Assembly: GCA_026984795.1 (NCBI GenBank)
Contig: JALSRK010000051.1
Coordinates: 62,001-126,000 of the forward strand
Length of the DNA stretch: 64,000 bases
Reading direction: 5' to 3'
Origin: Solibacteraceae bacterium
GTDB lineage: Bacteria; Acidobacteriota; Terriglobia; Bryobacterales; Bryobacteraceae
In this document: piece after piece, positions 1 to 7,435 of the stretch
Layout of the letters: every line of letters begins with the position of its first letter
How positions within the stretch are numbered: the stretch's first letter is position 1
Notes under the pieces: model-generated
Told to the model about the DNA's origin: nothing
The model's input: the letters and a program-made list of their open reading frames with translations, nothing else
Databases searched by the model: none
Program-made: the position numbers and the translations under genes

Positions 1-260
1 ATGACGGCGGCGGTGATCGAGGCCGGGTCGATGTCGAGCCTCCTCAGATTGCGCATAAAAACGTCCGGGTCCGCCCCGGAATCGAACAGGATCTTCGAGC
101 CGCCGGAGGAAACGACCGCTGAGAAGCCCCAATCTTCGATGAATCCCGGCTCGGCGGCGGTATTGTCGTATACGATGAAGATCTCAATCTGAGCAGCAGC
201 GCCGATGGCCACCGCCGCAAACGTGGCGAGGATGCGCGTCAACCGCGCCATTGCCTGCAT
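1..260 (-). CDS. MBL-fold metallo-hydrolase, N-terminal part (cut by window start)
   Basis: Reading the minus strand from an ATG at 260 gives an open frame that runs off the window. The first ~20 residues (MQAMARLTRILATFAAVAIG) form a signal-peptide-like hydrophobic start ending near Ala-Ala-Gln. It is followed by a stretch with a DNTAAEPGF segment, WGFSAVV and ILFDSGADPDVFMRN, which resembles the beginning of metallo-beta-lactamase-fold hydrolases of the dihydropterin/RFA-P-synthase-like group, where the substrate-side strand 'D-N-...-DWGFS-...-LFDTG' is typical. The metal-binding HxHxDH motif would lie beyond the window, so catalytic competence cannot be judged. A second in-frame ATG at 251 is possible. 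The downstream YIP1 gene is divergent. Confidence 0.7.
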   Translation of the reverse strand, partial: MQAMARLTRILATFAAVAIGAAAQIEIFIVYDNTAAEPGFIEDWGFSAVVSSGGSKILFDSGADPDVFMRNLRRLDIDPASITAAV

Positions 261-353
261 TCTAATTCCCCGCCGGGGCCGCAGGCCAGCGGAAAGGTTG
301 GGGCCGGCTGGTTCGTAGTACACTTGGAGCCGCTCTTAGTGGAGGGAAGAGTC

Positions 354-1100
354 ATGAGTACATCAAACGGCGTTGCCGAAGCCGAACAGCCGCACGCAAT
401 GAGCGAATGGGGGCGCTTGTTTGGAATCTTTTGGGAGCCGGGCGCGGTATTCAAAGATCTGGCCGTACGGCCGCGGTGGCTGGCGCCTTTCGCGCTACTG
501 ATCGCGATGGGACTGATCTACACGTATGCATTCTCTCAGATCGTCGGCTGGCAAGCCTTCCTCGAGCGGGAGTTCGCCCGGAATCCGCGACTGCAACAAA
601 TGTCGACTGAGATGCAGCGGCAGATCATCCAGCAGCAGAAGGGCATCGTTGAAGTGATGAGCTATGTCGGGACGCTGGCGGGTACGGCGGTGGCGCTGCT
701 GGCGGTGGCCGGCGTCATGCTGCTGGCGTTCCGGATGGCGGGCTCGACCGAGACGACTTTCCGGCAGTTCTTCGGCGCCACGTGTTACGCATGGCTGCCG
801 TTTGCTCTCTATCAGGGGCTTTCGCTGGTCGTGATGACGTACGGGCGCCCGGAGGATTTCGACCTGAAGAATCCACTGCCATTCAACCCTGGGTGGTTTC
901 TCGACACCACCTCTCCGGCATGGCTGGTGAGCCTGGCGAGTTCGCTGGACCTGTTCAGCTTCTGGGTGATCGGACTGCTGGCTCTCGGCTACTCGACGGT
1001 GGCTGCAAAGGTCAAGTTCGGCAGGGCGGTGGCGGTAGTGGCCGGAACCTGGGCGTTGTTCGTGCTGGCGAAGACGGGCTGGGCGGCGATCTTCGGCTGA
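354..1100 (+). CDS. YIP1 family multi-pass membrane protein
   Basis: A 248-residue protein with a short polar N-terminus, the 'WGRLFGIFWEPGAVFKDLAVRPRW' type opening typical of bacterial YIP1 proteins (preceding the first membrane helix), and about five hydrophobic segments (about residues 46-66, 110-135, 150-170, 205-225, 230-245). The ATG at 354 is preferred to an upstream ATG at 324 because GGAGGG sits just upstream (341-346). YIP1-domain proteins are membrane proteins of unclear bacterial function, sometimes near secretion or stress genes. Here it stands alone, divergent from the metallo-hydrolase and convergent with the glycosyltransferase, so context says little about its role. Confidence 0.8.
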   Translation: MSTSNGVAEAEQPHAMSEWGRLFGIFWEPGAVFKDLAVRPRWLAPFALLIAMGLIYTYAFSQIVGWQAFLEREFARNPRLQQMSTEMQRQIIQQQKGIVEVMSYVGTLAGTAVALLAVAGVMLLAFRMAGSTETTFRQFFGATCYAWLPFALYQGLSLVVMTYGRPEDFDLKNPLPFNPGWFLDTTSPAWLVSLASSLDLFSFWVIGLLALGYSTVAAKVKFGRAVAVVAGTWALFVLAKTGWAAIFG

Positions 1101-1113
1101 TGCCGGGGCGGTG

Positions 1114-3078
1114 TCAGGGTTCGCGAAAGCCCACGCGGGAGAGGATGACCCCGAGTTCCCGGTCGTCGCCCCGGGGCAGGAAAGTGTGGTCCACGAGGAT
1201 TTCCACCGTGACTGGATCGGCCTGTGGGGCCAACGGCTTGGGCGTACGGAGCGTGTAACTGCCGGGGCCGGGCAGGTCGATTCGGGCGGCGGGGCGCCCG
1301 TTGACGAGCAGCGTGACACGCCGGGCGGGAGCGGCGTCAGGCACATAGAGAGAGGCCTCCAGAAAGGCCGCGGTGGGGGGAGCCTTCAGCAGCAGGACCG
1401 CTCGGCCGCTGGTCCATCGCCAGGCGTTCTTTTCCAGTTGATAAATCCCGCTGACGATCTGGGTAGCCGCTTCCGGAGCATTCATCGGCAGATCCGAGAG
1501 GGAGGGCTTCCGCTCGAGAACTGCTTCGGCTTGGACGCGATCAAGAGGCCCGAAGACGATGTCGAACGGGCGGTAGCCGAGAGTGACGGTAGAGTACGCC
1601 GAGTGCGCCCCAAGGCCGATAATGCGGAGCGGCAGCGCCGGGCGGACTTCCGTCTTGGCGACGGGCGTCGCCACGCCGCCGCCGGTAGTGAACTCGATCG
1701 GATATGAGATCTCGCTGGTGAGCACCATATCGCCCGGCCGCACGGGCTGGCCTTGTTCAAGAGGCAAGCCCCCTTCGGCCTCGGCGTAGAAACGCAGGCC
1801 CCATTCGGCGTTGACCCAGACCCGGTGCTGGGCGAATTCGTCGTGGAGACTGGCGACGAACCGACGGTAGGCGTCCCAATGCTGGTAGTTCATCCAGGCG
1901 AGTCCCAGCGCCAGGCCAGCCTGGAAGACCACGCCGGTGGCGAGCCACCGGGGCCGTTCCGCGAGGGAACGCGTCACCAGCAGGCACAGTGGCGCGGCCA
2001 GGGGCAGCAAGTAGCGGGCGGAACCGGCGAAGAAAAGCGCCAAGGCCGCGACGAAGAACAAGATGAGCCAGGCGGACAGGAAGAAGCGGTCTTCGTCTCT
2101 GGAACCCCGAAGGGCTACGGCCGAGGCCAGGGCGACGAAGACGCCGGTTCCAAAGGTGAACCAGAAGAGCGGATGAGGATCGAGGCCGACGGCGCCGGCC
2201 AGAGCTGCTGCCGTGGCGGCCGCCCAGACCCACTTCGGCGAACGCCGGAAGGCCGCGAGCGCCACCGGGGGAAAGACGATCCAACCCAGGTGGACCGTGA
2301 GCGCTACGGCGTTCTCAAACTTCGTGCCGAGCGCCTGAAACCCGTAGCTCTCGAAATACCCCGCCAGCACCCCCGCAGGCATGGCGCCGCCGGTGATCCG
2401 CTCGAAGAGCTGCCAGGCGGCCAACACAGCGGCGGGGGTGGCCAGCGCAGCCCAGGCGGGGGCCCAACGCCTCCGGTGGAACCACAGATAGAGCGCTCCG
2501 ATCGGAAGGAAGACAAGGGACTGGTACGCCGCCAGAGCGGCGGGAATCCAGGCCGCTGCGGCTCCGGTGAGCAGCCGCAGGGAACCCCGGTCCACGGCGG
2601 CGATGAACAGCGCCGCCGAGGCCATCCAGAAGGCGAGGAAGGGGATGTCGGACTCGAGCGAGTTGCCGTTCACCACGAACGGGGGAACGGCGAGGAACAG
2701 GAGCACCGCCCAGAGCGGCCGGGGCGAGAAACGGCGGGCGAGGCTCAGCATGGCCCAGGCGGCGACGAGCGAGAACAGGACGTAGGCGGCGTGGAATGGG
2801 ACTTCCTTGACGTCGCCGACCAATGCCAGGAGGCCGGCCAGGACCCACATGTTGAGGGGAGGATGGGGATGGCCGCGCATGTCCACGGTCTTGCCGGCGA
2901 AGACATAGGCGCCGTGGGTCGGATGCCATGGATCGATCTGGGCGTGCATCGCCCCGGTGAGATAGTAAGAATCGTCTCCCTGGATCGCCTGGTTCAGGAA
3001 GGGCAGCCGCAGCAACAGGACCAGCGCGGTAACGAGGAGGAAAGCCCCGAGGCCTCGATTGGGGATCGCCGGTTCCAA
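1114..3078 (-). CDS. Membrane glycosyltransferase, GT39/ArnT-like (GT-C fold)
   Basis: A 654-residue integral membrane protein. After a first helix (about residues 10-28) comes GDDSYYL, the acidic motif in the first periplasmic loop typical of GT-C polyprenyl-phosphate-sugar-dependent transferases. About ten further helices follow up to residue ~400, then a soluble C-terminal region of about 240 residues. Such enzymes move a sugar from a lipid carrier to a protein, lipid A or another acceptor outside the inner membrane; the acceptor here is unknown. The start codon is TTG at 3078. A TAGAAT hexamer at 3086-3091 ends 7 nt before it, so the gene may have its own leaderless promoter although it lies only 27 bp after glmM in the same direction. 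Confidence 0.8.
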   Translation of the reverse strand: MEPAIPNRGLGAFLLVTALVLLLRLPFLNQAIQGDDSYYLTGAMHAQIDPWHPTHGAYVFAGKTVDMRGHPHPPLNMWVLAGLLALVGDVKEVPFHAAYVLFSLVAAWAMLSLARRFSPRPLWAVLLFLAVPPFVVNGNSLESDIPFLAFWMASAALFIAAVDRGSLRLLTGAAAAWIPAALAAYQSLVFLPIGALYLWFHRRRWAPAWAALATPAAVLAAWQLFERITGGAMPAGVLAGYFESYGFQALGTKFENAVALTVHLGWIVFPPVALAAFRRSPKWVWAAATAAALAGAVGLDPHPLFWFTFGTGVFVALASAVALRGSRDEDRFFLSAWLILFFVAALALFFAGSARYLLPLAAPLCLLVTRSLAERPRWLATGVVFQAGLALGLAWMNYQHWDAYRRFVASLHDEFAQHRVWVNAEWGLRFYAEAEGGLPLEQGQPVRPGDMVLTSEISYPIEFTTGGGVATPVAKTEVRPALPLRIIGLGAHSAYSTVTLGYRPFDIVFGPLDRVQAEAVLERKPSLSDLPMNAPEAATQIVSGIYQLEKNAWRWTSGRAVLLLKAPPTAAFLEASLYVPDAAPARRVTLLVNGRPAARIDLPGPGSYTLRTPKPLAPQADPVTVEILVDHTFLPRGDDRELGVILSRVGFREP

Positions 3079-3105
3079 ACTGTCGATTCTAACCCGGGAG
3101 CGGCG

Positions 3106-4449
3106 TCACGCTCCCAGCTCGCTGTGGATCACCGCCGCAATCCGGGCTGATTCGCGTTCCACCAGCTCTTCAGACGCGGCCTCCACCATCACGCGGGCGA
3201 GAGGCTCCGTGCCCGAATAGCGCACCAGCACCCGGCCGGAATCGCCGAAAGACTGTTCCGCCTGCCGGATGGCCTTCTGGACTGCGCCCAGTTGTTCGAG
3301 TGGCACCTTTCTCCTGACTCGAACGTTGATGATTCTCTGGGGATAGATCTTCAGGTCAGCGGTGAGCGCGTCCAAGTCGAGTCCCGACTCGCAGATGGCC
3401 GCCAGAACCCGCAGCGCCGTGAGCAATCCGTCGCCGGTGGTGGCGACGTCGCGGAAAATGATGTGCCCGGACTGTTCGCCGCCCAAGACGGCGCCGCAAC
3501 GGAGCATTTCTTCGAGGACATACTTGTCGCCGACGGGGGTGCGGACCATCCGGATTCCGTCGGCGGCCAGAGCGCGTTCCAAACCGAGGTTCGACATCAC
3601 GGTGGCGACCACCACCGGGGCGCCGTCGCCGGCCAACTTCCCCGCAGCGAGGAGTGACCGGGCGCAGAGCAACATTACGCCGTCGCCGTTGACGACCCGG
3701 CCTGACGGGGCGACAAAGATGGCGCGGTCGGCGTCCCCGTCGAAAGCCACGCCGAGGTCCGCCCGGATCTCCAGTACCTGTCTGCGGAGCGTCTCGGGAT
3801 GCAGCGCCCCGCAGGCGAGGTTGATATTACGTCCGTCGGGAGAGCAGTGGAGCGCGATGACTCGGGCGCCAAGGCGGCGGAGCAACGCCGGGGCGAGCTG
3901 CGAAGCCGCTCCATTGCCGCAATCCACCACGACACTGAGGCCGTCCAGCGCCGGCGCCGAGGAGGCCAGAAAGTCGATGTAGGCTTCGGTCAGGCCGGAT
4001 TCCACGGGGAGTTCCCGCTCCCCACACCCGCCTTGCTCGCGAAGACGGAAGATGTCAGCCTCGAGTCGCTCCTCGTCGGGGTCGGGAAGCTTCAGGCCGG
4101 AGTGATCGAAAACCTTGAGGCCGTTGTCGGCGAACGGGTTGTGCGAGGCGGAGATCACCACGCCAGCGACGAAATCGCGGCTGCGGGTGAGGAAGGCGAC
4201 CCCCGGAGTGGTGATGACGCCGGCGAAACGAGGTCTTGCTCCGGCATGCATCAAGCCGGCGGCTACGCAGCGGGCGAGCCAGGGGCTCGATTCCCGGGTG
4301 TCCATTCCGATCAAGACGCTCGGCTCGGGGCGGTGAGCGACAGCCCACGTTCCGAGCGCGTGGCCGAAGGCGAAGACGGTCCGGCGGTCGAGGGGGAATT
4401 CACCGGCCACGCCCCGGATGCCGTCGGTACCGAACAGTGTCCGCTTCAT
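3106..4449 (-). CDS. glmM: Phosphoglucosamine mutase
   Basis: A 447-residue cytoplasmic enzyme converting glucosamine-6-phosphate to glucosamine-1-phosphate for UDP-GlcNAc and cell-wall synthesis. The opening FGTDGIRG, the phosphoserine loop ISASHNP (Ser near residue 101), the metal loop DGDADR (near residue 240) and the C-terminal phosphate loop RYSGTEP are all intact. The open frame extends upstream to 4545, but the ATG at 4449 gives the family-typical N-terminus and avoids running into ybbR, which ends at 4457. It is the third gene of the cdaA-ybbR-glmM cluster. This arrangement is known from Firmicutes, where CdaR and GlmM modulate the diadenylate cyclase, so the same link is inferred here. 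Confidence 0.96.
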   Translation of the reverse strand: MKRTLFGTDGIRGVAGEFPLDRRTVFAFGHALGTWAVAHRPEPSVLIGMDTRESSPWLARCVAAGLMHAGARPRFAGVITTPGVAFLTRSRDFVAGVVISASHNPFADNGLKVFDHSGLKLPDPDEERLEADIFRLREQGGCGERELPVESGLTEAYIDFLASSAPALDGLSVVVDCGNGAASQLAPALLRRLGARVIALHCSPDGRNINLACGALHPETLRRQVLEIRADLGVAFDGDADRAIFVAPSGRVVNGDGVMLLCARSLLAAGKLAGDGAPVVVATVMSNLGLERALAADGIRMVRTPVGDKYVLEEMLRCGAVLGGEQSGHIIFRDVATTGDGLLTALRVLAAICESGLDLDALTADLKIYPQRIINVRVRRKVPLEQLGAVQKAIRQAEQSFGDSGRVLVRYSGTEPLARVMVEAASEELVERESARIAAVIHSELGA

Positions 4450-4456
4450 ACCAGGC

Positions 4457-5110
4457 TTACTGCGTTTCCACCCTTTCGACAACGATGGTGACGACGACTT
4501 TCGGCGGGCCTTCGAAACGCACCTGGGGGTCATCGACAAAGACATTCACTGGAATGCGGACGGTGCCGTACACGTCGCTGAGGTCGATGGAGTCGGTATC
4601 GACGAACGAAACCTGTTCGACGTTGCTCTGGGGTCCCACGATGGAGAGCGATTCCGGCTCCGCCCGCTGGCTTACGATGCGGTAGCCGTCAGGCGGGGGG
4701 TTGGAAATGCGAACGCGCACCGGCACGAGCCGTGAGATTCGCCGCTCGAAGTGCAAGCGGATCTGAGCCGGCATCGCCCGGGAAAACGTCACGCCGATGG
4801 GCAGCGAGACGTTCGAGGACTGAATCGTGTACGTTCGGTCCCCCGGATGGTCGATCGCACCCAGGTCGAGGATCACGGCCGCGTCGGAGAGCTTTTCCGG
4901 CGTCAGGAGGCTGGCAGGGCCCCGTACTTCCAGGCGGACACGGTCTACCAGTTCACCGCTCAACTCCAGGTCGCTCGGCATGCCGCGGTAGAGGACGGGA
5001 ACCGCGACCGTGGTGGCCAGTTCGGGGTCGCGCACCAAAGCGACCCACAGCAAGGATGCCAGCGCGAGGGAAAGGAGCTTCCAGCCGAGGTTCTTGGTAA
5101 GAAAGCTCAT
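4457..5110 (-). CDS. cdaR: YbbR-domain protein (CdaR-like regulator of diadenylate cyclase)
   Basis: A 217-residue protein with one N-terminal membrane helix (about residues 10-26) and an extracytoplasmic part built of YbbR-type beta domains, for example the repeated 'P-V-...-Y-R-G-M-P' and 'V-P-V-R-V-R-I-S-N-P-P' strands. The ATG at 5110 overlaps the cdaA stop codon (TGATG), showing translational coupling; a GTG one codon upstream is also possible. In Firmicutes CdaR binds and tunes CdaA. That role is inferred here from the domain and the gene order only. The protein is shorter than Firmicute CdaR, which usually has four YbbR domains. Confidence 0.85.
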   Translation of the reverse strand: MSFLTKNLGWKLLSLALASLLWVALVRDPELATTVAVPVLYRGMPSDLELSGELVDRVRLEVRGPASLLTPEKLSDAAVILDLGAIDHPGDRTYTIQSSNVSLPIGVTFSRAMPAQIRLHFERRISRLVPVRVRISNPPPDGYRIVSQRAEPESLSIVGPQSNVEQVSFVDTDSIDLSDVYGTVRIPVNVFVDDPQVRFEGPPKVVVTIVVERVETQ

Positions 5111-5964
5111 CACGGCCGCCGCGCCTCCTTCAAGCCGGCGTCTCCGGCGCTGAGGGCTGTCACCGCGGCGCCCGCGGTGGCGTCCGATTCCTTGGTCAGG
5201 CCGAAGTGATTGGCAATTCTACGCTCGACCTCTTCGGGGGAAAGGTTGAGCTGGATCTCTCCAAACGCAGCCACGGAGATGCGGCCCGTCTCCTCGGAGA
5301 CGACGATGGAAAGACAGTCGGTCTCTTCGGTGATCCCAATGGCCGCCCGGTGGCGCGTGCCCAGTGTACTCATGAGCCGGGGATTCGTGCTGAGGGGGAG
5401 GAAGCAGGCCGCGGCAGCCACCCGATTCCCTTGAATGATCACCGCGCCGTCGTGCAGCGCCGTGCCGGGATGGAAGATGGAGAGTAGCAGGTCCCGTGAA
5501 AGGACCCCGTCGATCATGACCCCGCTTTCGACGAAAGTGCGCAAACCGATGTCCCGCTCGATGACGATCAGAGCCCCGGTGCGATTCCGTGACAAGGTCT
5601 CCAGGGCCAGGGTGATTTCCTGGACGGCCTCGCGGCGGTCGAAGGTAGGGCCGGTAAGGAACCGCCGCCGGCCCATTCTGGCGAGGAGACGCCGGATGTC
5701 GGACTGGAACAGCACGATGAGGGCGAAGACGGAGTAAGGGGCCACGGTCTCGAGGATCGTCCGGAGCAGGCCCATCCCGGCGACGACGGCGAACACGTAA
5801 ATCCCGACCAGCATCAGGACGCCGGTGATGATGGCAAATGCGCGGCGCCCACGGATGATCAAGAAGAACTGGTAGAAAAGGAAAGCGACGGCAAGGATGT
5901 CGAGGACCGCAACGGGGGTGAGCTCGGGAATGCTTCGAAAAAAGGGCCAGTGAAGGAACGGCAT
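5110..5964 (-). CDS. cdaA: Diadenylate cyclase CdaA (c-di-AMP synthase)
   Basis: A 284-residue membrane enzyme making cyclic di-AMP from two ATP. Three hydrophobic helices span about residues 17-90, followed by a DAC domain with both signature motifs: DGA (near residue 172, in ALHDGAVII) and RHR (near residue 203, in GTRHRAAIG). Length matches CdaA from Firmicutes (about 270-285). First gene of the cdaA-ybbR-glmM operon. A TAAAAT hexamer lies about 30 bp upstream of the start and may belong to its promoter. c-di-AMP controls potassium and osmolyte balance in many bacteria; no obvious c-di-AMP receptor or phosphodiesterase is in the window. Confidence 0.95.
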   Translation of the reverse strand: MPFLHWPFFRSIPELTPVAVLDILAVAFLFYQFFLIIRGRRAFAIITGVLMLVGIYVFAVVAGMGLLRTILETVAPYSVFALIVLFQSDIRRLLARMGRRRFLTGPTFDRREAVQEITLALETLSRNRTGALIVIERDIGLRTFVESGVMIDGVLSRDLLLSIFHPGTALHDGAVIIQGNRVAAAACFLPLSTNPRLMSTLGTRHRAAIGITEETDCLSIVVSEETGRISVAAFGEIQLNLSPEEVERRIANHFGLTKESDATAGAAVTALSAGDAGLKEARRP

Positions 5965-6117
5965 TTCGAGTCTCAGCGGCGGCCGGCTCTTCTATTTTAA
6001 CCGATCACGGGTCCTGGAAGCGGCCAACATGTTGATTTCGCCCTAGTTGGCGGCTCTCTCCACCCAAGCCCGGGCGGCAGCGCCGGCGGCGGAAGACGGC
6101 GCCGGCCACGCGGCTCC

Positions 6118-6149
6118 AACGTCAGGTGATGAAAACGTCAGGTGATGAA
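6118..6149. repeat. 16-bp direct tandem duplication at the end of the DUF362 gene
   Basis: The unit AACGTCAGGTGATGAA occurs twice head to tail (6118-6133 and 6134-6149). The gene-proximal copy contains the stop codon and last residues of the DUF362 gene, so the other copy carries a duplicate of the gene tail just downstream. This looks like a simple slippage or recombination duplication without coding effect. Confidence 0.85.
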
Positions 6150-7268
6150 TGGGAAGCGAGCCGCCTCGATCGGTACGCCCCGGACGTCGATGCGTTCCAG
6201 GTCGGCTGAACCCACGCCCAGCTTTTCGGCGAGAAACAGGGTGTTGTCGCAGCGGGGGAAGGTGATCGAGCCGCGGGAAGCACGAGGATCGAGGCCCATG
6301 AGCGCCGTAGCTACGGCGTCGGTCGAAACGGGGTTCAGGCCGGCGATCAGGAGACCGGGTTTGACGGGCCGGACGCCGGGAATCCACGGTCCTTCGCCGC
6401 CGGCGATCGTTTCAACCCCATCGATCACCGCGAGGTGGACTGGGCGGGCGGCGCAGACCTCGGCGATGATGCGAGGCACCCGGTAGCCGGGGTCGCGGGG
6501 CGAGGCCGGATCCAGCTCTTGGGGAGCCGAGAGCGACGGCGGCCGCTTGCCGAAGTGGCAGACCTGGCCGCGGCCCGAGCCGGGAGTCTCGTTCGGTTCC
6601 TCGCGGCCGGCGTCGTCGCCGTAGATGGAGGCGGGTAGATTGCCGAAACAGTTCTTGAGCGACAGCGTAACGCCGCAGGTCTGGTGCTGTTTCAGCTTGG
6701 CGAGGGAGACGAAGACGTCGGTGTCGGCGTAGGAATGATTCAGGTCGTAAGCCGGGAAGATCCATGCCCGGCCAGGGACGGTAAGCCGTGCGTACTGCTT
6801 CGCTCTGCCCAGCGCGTTGGTGTTCTCGAACTCGACGCCCTCGGCGGCGCGCTGGAGTGTACGGACGCGCCAGCCGGAGTCCAACATGTACTCCTCCAGC
6901 GGGGCGGCCGTCTGAAAGGCGCTTTCCACCAAGCGGATCCGGCGGGCCCCGGCGCGGCCGAGGTGATGGATCAGCGCGGCGACCACTTTCGGGTGGCAAT
7001 AGTGGGTGACTGCCGGGGGGCGTCCGGCGACCCGCAGGGCCGGATCACCGGTCATGTTCAGCTTCACCGTGACCGTCTTGTTCCTGACGAGACGGCCAAG
7101 GCCTCCCAGTCGGTCGAACAGCGTTCCCAGGACCGCGGCGATGTCTTCTCGGTAGGAACGGCAGCGAGCGATGGCTACCGGGGCGGCCGGAGGAGCGGAT
7201 GCGATCAAGGGCGCCGCCCCAGCCAGCGCCAGCAATTCCCTGCGCGTCATTGACTGGTGCATACCCAT
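6138..7268 (-). CDS. DUF362 domain protein with Tat-like signal
   Basis: A 376-residue protein. Residues ~9-30 (TRRELLALAGAAPLIAS) look like a Tat export signal with twin Arg. The body matches DUF362: KLNMTG, the 'V-T-H-...-P-...-V-V-A-A-L' region, then DVFVSLAKLKQHQTCGVTLSLKNCFG and a late NPVSTDAVATALMG. DUF362 proteins are common secreted or cytoplasmic proteins of unknown reaction, sometimes fused to ferredoxin domains; no Cys cluster is present here. The start could be at 7268, 7262 or 7250. None has a clear ribosome binding site, and the last leaves the twin-Arg closest to the N-terminus. No operon partner. Confidence 0.85.
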   Translation of the reverse strand: MGMHQSMTRRELLALAGAAPLIASAPPAAPVAIARCRSYREDIAAVLGTLFDRLGGLGRLVRNKTVTVKLNMTGDPALRVAGRPPAVTHYCHPKVVAALIHHLGRAGARRIRLVESAFQTAAPLEEYMLDSGWRVRTLQRAAEGVEFENTNALGRAKQYARLTVPGRAWIFPAYDLNHSYADTDVFVSLAKLKQHQTCGVTLSLKNCFGNLPASIYGDDAGREEPNETPGSGRGQVCHFGKRPPSLSAPQELDPASPRDPGYRVPRIIAEVCAARPVHLAVIDGVETIAGGEGPWIPGVRPVKPGLLIAGLNPVSTDAVATALMGLDPRASRGSITFPRCDNTLFLAEKLGVGSADLERIDVRGVPIEAARFPFIT

Positions 7269-7435
7269 TTGCTTTCAGGATGCCACGACCGAGCGCTGCG
7301 GTGCGATGACGGCGAACGGGGCGGGCGCCTCGCAGGCAGCTCGAAGGGCATGACCGTTCGGGAGGCGCCACCCCGAAGATGGCGCCGGGCCGGCGGTGAG
7401 CGCAGGCGTTGATCGTAAGATAAGGATCGGAGGCT

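Noticed and set aside
1753-3150. Long plus-strand open frame (465 residues) opposite the glycosyltransferase gene
   Set aside because: It is very rich in Arg, Gly, Glu and Gln, has no membrane or domain pattern, and lies antisense to a clear GT-C protein. High GC produces long antisense open frames here.
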